From positions 18,778 through 82,777 of the forward strand of contig NZ_BAEN01000046.1 of assembly GCF_000314975.1 (NCBI RefSeq): a DNA stretch of 64,000 nt. The letters are read 5' to 3'. The notes beneath the pieces were generated by a model that was not told the origin of the DNA, did no database searches, and saw only the letters and a program-made list of their open reading frames with translations. Below, piece after piece: positions 58,632-64,000 of this stretch (the stretch's first letter is position 1; every line of letters begins with the position of its first letter). The stretch comes from Aliiglaciecola lipolytica E3. GTDB taxonomy: Bacteria; Pseudomonadota; Gammaproteobacteria; Enterobacterales; Alteromonadaceae. The position numbers and the translations under genes were made by a program.

Positions 58632-59148
58632 ATTCCTGAGTAGTTAAATTTGCTATAAACCCATTACTTGTTACAACAAAATCTTTTCCGTTAATTTCCA
58701 CCGGCTCATCTGACATCATGGTTTTATCGACTAAATTAATCTCTAAAAACTGTGTTCTTATCGTTTGCACAAAACCGGAATCATCCAGACTACGGATTTC
58801 TACATCAGTTTCCAACTGAATACGATTATCTTCGTACAGAGTGCCTTCACTCGCTTCTACATGCCAAGGGTTTTGTTCATCAGAAACGTAAATAGTATAT
58901 CTGGGTTGGCTAAATAATGTGAAACCTAGAATTTGATAATGTTCCATTTTCAGGGCGAAAACTTGGTGATTGATTTCTCCGTTTTCATTATAAAGTGTAC
59001 TACGCATATTTCGTGCTTGGTAATTTGGCTGCCATGAATCTTCATTTTCTGAATTAGATTGTTCAGGATCAGCCTCCATCCAAGACGGCACATATATCAT
59101 CAAGATTAGCACAAACAAAATGCTAATGCTTAAGGTGATACGATTCAT
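58588..59148 (-). CDS. lptC: LptC, LPS export membrane anchor
   Basis: 186-residue bitopic protein: one N-terminal transmembrane helix (about 6-23, LSISILFVLILMIYVPSW) and a periplasmic jellyroll domain that receives LPS from LptBFG. Segments such as YQARNMRSTLYNENGEINHQ and VEASEGTLYEDNRIQL are family-typical. Overlaps kdsC by 4 bases and lptA by up to 44 bases. Confidence 0.93.
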   Translation of the reverse strand: MNRITLSISILFVLILMIYVPSWMEADPEQSNSENEDSWQPNYQARNMRSTLYNENGEINHQVFALKMEHYQILGFTLFSQPRYTIYVSDEQNPWHVEASEGTLYEDNRIQLETDVEIRSLDDSGFVQTIRTQFLEINLVDKTMMSDEPVEINGKDFVVTSNGFIANLTTQEYELKNHVQTQYAPR

Positions 59149-59699
59149 ACACTACTACCGTAAATACGATTTAATTTGTTGTTTGCAAATAAAATCAAAT
59201 CACAAATCTCTCTGACTGCACCAGCACCGCCGTTAGTCTTAGTAACGTATTCAGCCGCTGACCGCACATAAGGATGCCCATTCGGGACGCTGATAGATAC
59301 ATTGCTTAGTTCAAACATGCCAACATCTGGCATATCGTCACCCATTGATGCAATATTTTCTTTCTTTAAATTTAGTCCAGCTTTTAATTTTTGGACGGCA
59401 TTTTTCTTGTCTTCCACACCTTGCACTATCAGCGATACACCTAGGGCGGACATTCTATTTTCAACAATCGCTGATTGTCGGCCAGTTACAATGGCCACAT
59501 CGATACCAATTTTTAGCATCGACTTTACACCGTAACCATCGAGAGTATGAAATGCTTTTAGCTCTTCCCCGTTATTGCCCATGTAAATGCTTCCGTCAGA
59601 AAACACACCATCCACGTCACAAACTAACAATTTAATTTTGCTAAGCTTATGAATAAAATGGTTATTAACTGGTCCATATAAAGTTTCAATGGTTGACAC
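59145..59699 (-). CDS. kdsC: 3-deoxy-D-manno-octulosonate 8-phosphate phosphatase
   Basis: 184-residue HAD phosphatase of the C0 subclass that releases KDO from KDO-8-phosphate. The nucleophile Asp is in LLVCDVDGVFSDG, Thr/Ser motif II in AIVTGRQS, Lys in KKNAVQKL and the acidic motif in ASMGDDMPDVGMF. One base overlap with kdsD. Makes KDO for the LPS core together with kdsD. Confidence 0.96.
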   Translation of the reverse strand: MSTIETLYGPVNNHFIHKLSKIKLLVCDVDGVFSDGSIYMGNNGEELKAFHTLDGYGVKSMLKIGIDVAIVTGRQSAIVENRMSALGVSLIVQGVEDKKNAVQKLKAGLNLKKENIASMGDDMPDVGMFELSNVSISVPNGHPYVRSAAEYVTKTNGGAGAVREICDLILFANNKLNRIYGSSV

Positions 59700-60667
59700 T
59701 ATACAACTCCAGCCTTTAGTAACATATGCATATTTAGCGCTCCAACAGGTTTGTTTTCATCATCAACAGCAAACATTGAGTTAATTCTGTGTTTTTCCAT
59801 TAAATTTAAGCCTTCAACGGCTAACATGTTTGGTTTTCCGGTTTTACTGTTTACCGTCATAACTTGCGAAACAGGAGTCGAATGAATGTCTATTCGGTCA
59901 TCCAGTATGCGGCGTAAATCACCATCGGTAAAAATCCCGACTAATTTGCCCGAATCATCGACAATACCTGTCATACCTAATCCTTTTTTAGAAATTTCGA
60001 ATAAGGCACTTCGAACCGTTTGGTTTAATTCGACTAACGGTAGTTCATCACCTGTGTGCATGATATCCGCTATTGTTAACAACAGTCTTCTACCTAAACT
60101 CCCGCCTGGATGCGACAATGCAAAATCAGCCGAAGTAAAACCGCTTGCGTCTAACAAGGCGACTGCAAGCGCATCGCCCATTGCTAACGTCGCTGTTGTG
60201 CTGGCAGTAGGGGCTAATCCTAAAGAGCAGGCTTCTTGCTCTACTTTAATACACAAGACCGCGTCAGAATGTTTGCCTAGTGAACTTTTGGTGCTGTTGG
60301 TCATTGAGATAATAGGAATTTCTAGACGTTTTACCACCGGAATGAGATTCAATAGCTCACCGGTTTCACCTGAATTTGAAATGGCCAATAAAACATCTTG
60401 ATCGGTAATCATGCCCAAATCGCCATGGTTTGCTTCACCTGGGTGCATAAAAAATGCTGGAGTTCCTGTACTGGCAAGCGTTGCGGCAATTTTATGGCCT
60501 ATATGGCCAGACTTACCCATGCCAGAAACTACCACTTTCCCTTTGCAATTACGGATGATCTGACAGCTTTTTTCAAAACTACCGTCAATATACTGTTTTA
60601 ACTGAACAATTGCTTGTGACTCAATTTCCAACACTTTAAGTGCTGATTTGATATAAGCTGAAGACAT
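59699..60667 (-). CDS. kdsD: D-arabinose 5-phosphate isomerase
   Basis: 322-residue isomerase that supplies arabinose-5-phosphate for KDO synthesis. SIS domain (about 40-180) with GMGKSGHIGHKIAATLAS and HPGEANHGDLGM, and two C-terminal CBS domains (about 205-322, MHTGDELPLVELNQTV and VMTVNSKTGKPNML). Lies 16 bp after the yrbG-like gene, the standard order. Confidence 0.96.
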   Translation of the reverse strand: MSSAYIKSALKVLEIESQAIVQLKQYIDGSFEKSCQIIRNCKGKVVVSGMGKSGHIGHKIAATLASTGTPAFFMHPGEANHGDLGMITDQDVLLAISNSGETGELLNLIPVVKRLEIPIISMTNSTKSSLGKHSDAVLCIKVEQEACSLGLAPTASTTATLAMGDALAVALLDASGFTSADFALSHPGGSLGRRLLLTIADIMHTGDELPLVELNQTVRSALFEISKKGLGMTGIVDDSGKLVGIFTDGDLRRILDDRIDIHSTPVSQVMTVNSKTGKPNMLAVEGLNLMEKHRINSMFAVDDENKPVGALNMHMLLKAGVV

Positions 60668-60683
60668 AAAGGATTCGCTTTAA

Positions 60684-61640
60684 TTAAATAAACAAAAATA
60701 CGCAATAAGCCAAATAACTAGCCACAAAGGCTACGCCTTCCCAACGATTTATTCGCCTCGTACCACGCACATTAAAACTAAATACAATCAATAACACAGT
60801 GACAATAAGCATTACATACATATCTCTGCTGGCAACATTTGCGTCAATGATGCTTGGCGCTAATAAGCCTGGCATTGCCAAAACTGCAAGAATGTTAAAT
60901 ATATTTGAACCAATGATATTGCCTAATACCATGTCGTCTTCACCTTTCATAACACCGGCGATACAGGCAGCTAATTCGGGGAGACTTGTGCCTAAAGCAA
61001 TAATCGTCAATCCGATTAATAGTTCACTCATGCCCAGGTAGCGAGCAATATGCACGGCTGAATCAACCATGAAATGTGCACTCAATGGCAGAAATATTAA
61101 TCCAAGTATTACCCAAAATATTGCTTTGGACGGCGGCACATCTCGCGGTATTTCGTCAGCAGTTTCAGAGTGCAAAGGATCATTTTTCTCTGCGTGTAAA
61201 GAAATCCAGGTTAATCCACCGATACTAAACACAAATAGAATGATTAGCACAACACCTTCATAAAATGCCAGATGGCCGTCGGCTAAAAAGTACACAGATA
61301 ATAAGGTCACAGCTAACAAAACGGGCAATTCACGTTTTATGGTACTGCTAGAGACCATTAATGGTTTGATGATTGCCGTGATACCTAATACCAATGCAAT
61401 GTTGGTTATATTCGAACCGATGGCATTTCCGACCGCAGTATCAGGATTGTTACTTAACGATGCTGTGGCTGATACGACAATCTCCGGGGCGGATGATCCC
61501 ATCGCGACTATCGTCAATCCAATGACCATAGGTGAAACGCCTATATTTGTGGCAAGGGCAGATGCACCAAATACAAATCGGTCAGCACTCCAACTAAGTG
61601 CTGCTAAACCCGCTAAAAATATGAGAACTTCTAAAATCAC
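60684..61640 (-). CDS. yrbG: YrbG-type Na+/Ca2+ exchanger (CaCA family)
   Basis: 318-residue inner-membrane protein with about ten helices and the two alpha repeats of the CaCA superfamily: GSSAPEIVVSATASL and GNAIGSNITNIALVLG in the first, GTSLPELAACIAGV and GNIIGSNIFNILAVLA in the second. A hydrophilic loop (about 150-172, AEKNDPLHSETADEIPRD) separates the halves. The start is GTG. First gene of the long minus-strand run through npr; E. coli yrbG has the same place. Ion specificity is unproven. Confidence 0.93.
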   Translation of the reverse strand: MILEVLIFLAGLAALSWSADRFVFGASALATNIGVSPMVIGLTIVAMGSSAPEIVVSATASLSNNPDTAVGNAIGSNITNIALVLGITAIIKPLMVSSSTIKRELPVLLAVTLLSVYFLADGHLAFYEGVVLIILFVFSIGGLTWISLHAEKNDPLHSETADEIPRDVPPSKAIFWVILGLIFLPLSAHFMVDSAVHIARYLGMSELLIGLTIIALGTSLPELAACIAGVMKGEDDMVLGNIIGSNIFNILAVLAMPGLLAPSIIDANVASRDMYVMLIVTVLLIVFSFNVRGTRRINRWEGVAFVASYLAYCVFLFI

Positions 61641-62123
61641 AGGACTATTTCTTTAAAAAACAATGATATGATTATCGCAAAATACATAAGCAATTCCTAA
61701 TGTCGAGCCAATAATAAATTAAACTAGTAAATAATGTCGTATTTTTCAGGTGTTTTTCAGAGTTATCAATTCGCTGTTTAAATTCTTACTTAAGAATATT
61801 GTGATCTGAGTGGAGGATATCAAGCGTAATATAGCTTAAATTAACCAGTGGTTTGCATAAATGCGTCGATTTGACCTGATTATCCTACACTAAGCAATGA
61901 ATACTTTCGATACGCTTTGTTACAAATCGAAGCAGTTAATCAACAGTTCCAATTAATCTATACTGGTAGAATGTTTGCAACACAGCTAAGAGGTTTTTGT
62001 AGGTTGCGCTCGATTAATTGTTTATTGGCCTTGAAAAACAGTAAAATGGCCTTAAATTGTCGCCTCAATTGAAACATTTTTAGCAATTGTCATGTCTATG
62101 CTTCTAGGCCACACGGAGTTCCA
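61641..62123. other. 483-bp divergent spacer between yrbG and mlaF
   Basis: No gene is visible. A 16-bp palindrome ATTCTTA-CT-TAAGAAT lies at 61782-61797, and a possible -10 box TATACT for mlaF lies at 61959-61964 without a convincing -35 box. The last 20 bases contain GGAG, the mlaF ribosome site. I saw no NtrC, sigma-54 or small-RNA feature. Confidence 0.6.
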
Positions 62124-62921
62124 GTGAATAATTTGATAGAAATAGAGAATTTGACCTTTAAACGAGGGGATCGTGTTATTTACGATAATATCTCGTTGCA
62201 GATACCAGAAGGCAAAACGACTGCGGTTATGGGACCAAGCGGGATAGGCAAAACGACACTATTGAAACTCATCGGTGGACAATTGCGACCTGATAGTGGC
62301 GATATTAAATTCCGTGGGGAGTCCATTCCAGGAATGAGTCGTAAGCGATTATTTGATGTTCGTCGGCAGATGAGCATGTTGTTTCAAAGTGGCGCGCTAT
62401 TCACCGATATCAGTGTTTTCGATAATATTGCTTATCCATTAAGAGAGCACAGCAATTTATCTGAAGAACTCATTAACACGGTTGTATTGATGAAACTTCA
62501 AGCGGTGGGATTACGCGGTGCAGCACACCTAATGCCAAGTGAATTGTCTGGTGGTATGGCAAGACGTGCAGCATTAGCTAGAGCTATTGCTCTGGACCCC
62601 GAACTAATCATGTACGACGAACCATTTGCTGGTCAGGATCCTATTTCCATGGGAGTGTTAGTTAAATTAATAAAAGAATTAAACAACGCGCTTAATTTAA
62701 CCAGCGTGGTGGTGACTCATGACGTAAATGAAGTGATGAGTATTGCCGATCACGTCTATATCATGGCGGAAAAGAAAATTATTGGTTCTGGAACGCCGGA
62801 ACAAATTAAACAAAGTGATTCAGAGTTGGTGCAGCAATTTTTACGGGGTAAAGCAGATGGACCTGTGCCATTCCACTATCCAGCAAAGACGCTGGAGCAA
62901 GAATTTTTAGGAGTGAAATAG
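62124..62921 (+). CDS. mlaF: MlaF, phospholipid-transport ATPase
   Basis: 265-residue ATPase of the MlaFEDB complex that moves phospholipids between outer and inner membranes. Walker A GPSGIGKT is at 37-44, the signature [15 protein letters not shown] and Walker [14 protein letters not shown] follow; the C-terminal extension (about 240-265) is the part that grips its neighbour. The start is GTG with GGAG six bases upstream. Its stop overlaps the mlaE start by one base. Confidence 0.95.
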   Translation: MNNLIEIENLTFKRGDRVIYDNISLQIPEGKTTAVMGPSGIGKTTLLKLIGGQLRPDSGDIKFRGESIPGMSRKRLFDVRRQMSMLFQSGALFTDISVFDNIAYPLREHSNLSEELINTVVLMKLQAVGLRGAAHLMPSELSGGMARRAALARAIALDPELIMYDEPFAGQDPISMGVLVKLIKELNNALNLTSVVVTHDVNEVMSIADHVYIMAEKKIIGSGTPEQIKQSDSELVQQFLRGKADGPVPFHYPAKTLEQEFLGVK

Positions 62922-63697
62922 TGGATTGGATAGCAAAACTAGGACGAACGACCCTAAATAGATTTGCCGCAATCGGCCGCGCAACCGGTTTACTGTTGGG
63001 ATCGTTAATCGCTATTCCTCAAGTGAAAAATATTCCGCTAACTATTAAGCAAATTTATGTTGTTGGCGTAAAATCGTTATCAATTATTGTCGTGTCGGGT
63101 TTATTTATCGGCATGGTAATGGCGTTGCAAGGTTATACTATTTTAGTTGATTACGGGGCTGAAGGTAGTTTGGGACCAATGGTCGCTTTGTCTATCTTAC
63201 GAGAATTAGGACCTGTGGTAACTGCCCTGTTGTTTGCCGGTCGAGCTGGCTCTGCGTTGACCGCTGAAATCGGCTTAATGAAAGCGACCGAGCAGTTAAG
63301 TAGTTTGGAAATGATGGCAGTTGATCCATTGCGTCGTATCGTCGCACCGCGATTATGGGCGGGGTTAATTTCAATGCCTATGTTAACGTTGATTTTTAGC
63401 GCAGTAGGTATTCTAGGTGGACATCTCGTTGGAGTAGAGTGGCTTGGGGTTGACGCTGGCAGTTACTGGTCAATCATGCAATCGACAGTTGAATGGAACG
63501 AAGATGTGATGAATGGTGTCATTAAAAGTGTATTTTTTGCTTTTGTGATCACTTGGATAGCAATTTTTAAAGGTTATGATTCAGTGCCAACCTCTGAAGG
63601 GATTAGTGCAGCGACAACACAAACAGTTGTTTATTCGTCTTTAGCTGTACTTGGTTTGGATTTTGTTTTAACCGCGATTATGTTTGGAATAGAGTGA
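62921..63697 (+). CDS. mlaE: MlaE, phospholipid-transport permease
   Basis: 258-residue MlaE/Ttg2B permease with about five or six membrane helices. The conserved block [26 protein letters not shown] sequence is visible around residues 81-105 ([20 protein letters not shown]) together with [20 protein letters not shown]. The start is GTG within the mlaF stop codon. It is followed by mlaD 10 bp later. Confidence 0.95.
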   Translation: MDWIAKLGRTTLNRFAAIGRATGLLLGSLIAIPQVKNIPLTIKQIYVVGVKSLSIIVVSGLFIGMVMALQGYTILVDYGAEGSLGPMVALSILRELGPVVTALLFAGRAGSALTAEIGLMKATEQLSSLEMMAVDPLRRIVAPRLWAGLISMPMLTLIFSAVGILGGHLVGVEWLGVDAGSYWSIMQSTVEWNEDVMNGVIKSVFFAFVITWIAIFKGYDSVPTSEGISAATTQTVVYSSLAVLGLDFVLTAIMFGIE

Positions 63698-63707
63698 GGA
63701 TAACGGC

Positions 63708-64000
63708 ATGACTTCAAGGAAAACTGAAATATTAGTGGGTTTATTTGTTGCGCTAGCGATTGCAGCATCGCTAATGTTAGCTTTAAAGGTCGCAAACCAA
63801 GGCTCAATTGGGCAAGGTGAGTCTTATACACTCTATGCTAAATTTGATAATATTGGCGGATTAAAAGAGCGTTCTTCTGTCAAGGTTGGAGGCGTTGTAA
63901 TTGGCCGTGTTGAAAAAATTAAACTCGACCCTGAAGATTTCACTCCTGTGGTCACATTGAGTATTTCTAAAACCTACAATCAATTTCCTGAAACGAGCTC
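63708..64000 (+). CDS. mlaD: MlaD, MCE-domain phospholipid-binding protein (3' end outside window)
   Basis: First 97 residues of the MCE-domain subunit of the Mla complex. An N-terminal transmembrane anchor (about 7-26, EILVGLFVALAIAASLMLAL) is followed by the start of the MCE domain (YTLYAKFDNIGGLKERSSV, VKVGGVVIGRVEKI). The ATG at 63708 follows GAGG after the mlaE stop. The gene continues beyond the end of the window, where mlaC and mlaB are expected. Confidence 0.93.
   Translation, partial: MTSRKTEILVGLFVALAIAASLMLALKVANQGSIGQGESYTLYAKFDNIGGLKERSSVKVGGVVIGRVEKIKLDPEDFTPVVTLSISKTYNQFPETS

Noticed and set aside
59886..60401. 171-codon open frame opposite to kdsD
   Set aside because: Complementary to a conserved enzyme; no ribosome site or recognisable domain.

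Overview
The window is a continuous, moderately AT-rich piece of a gammaproteobacterial chromosome. Gene content and order point to a marine member of the Alteromonadales (Alteromonadaceae-like; inference, no database search was possible). The arcB/gltBD neighbourhood and the mlaFED // yrbG-kdsD-kdsC-lptCAB-rpoN-hpf-ptsN-rapZ-npr block follow the order known from Escherichia coli. I found no rRNA or tRNA genes, no insertion sequences, no prophage, no CRISPR array and no recognisable defence island. Almost all of the window is dense core chromosome.

Layout. 1-8 kb: nitrate assimilation. It holds the end of a YbiB/TrpD2-like gene, nasT (ANTAR antiterminator), nasS (cytoplasmic nitrate sensor), the nitrate ABC transporter nrtABC and an outer-membrane porin. 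8-12.7 kb: glnA, a DUF4124 protein and glnL-glnG (NtrB-NtrC). 12.8-24 kb: folE, an S9 peptidase, hemJ, a CLC channel, erpA and an RND efflux pair. 24-32.5 kb: small accessory genes, a diguanylate cyclase, a module of D-2-hydroxyacid dehydrogenase, unusual PLP enzyme and Lrp-type regulator, then anmK and an M23 peptidase. 32.7-42.4 kb: tyrS, a DAO-family oxidase, two overlapping small genes, the mtnN-cbiB-like-ahcY operon, and DUF and Dsb genes. 42.4-51.5 kb: gltBD and arcB. 51.5-64 kb: a DMT transporter, mgtE, the PTS-Ntr/rpoN/Lpt/Kds block and the divergent start of mlaFED.

The unifying theme is nitrogen control. Nitrate uptake, glutamine synthetase, glutamate synthase, NtrBC, sigma-54 and the nitrogen PTS all lie within 64 kb. 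I could read canonical sigma-54 promoters (GG-N10-GC) in front of nasT, nrtA and glnA, and NtrC-type sites upstream of nasT, glnA and glnL, with a weaker one at nrtA. The nrtA leader also carries a hexaloop hairpin directly before a strong intrinsic terminator, the expected target of NasT. Nitrate uptake therefore looks gated twice: by nitrogen limitation at initiation and by nitrate at elongation.

No clearly undescribed system is present. The items most worth a second look are the nrtA leader RNA, an ArcB lacking one of the two redox-switch cysteines, the mtnN-cbiB-like-ahcY operon with both routes of S-adenosylhomocysteine disposal, the 606-residue PLP enzyme module with a shared palindromic operator, and a bacterial CLC with the channel-type valine at the internal proton-glutamate site.
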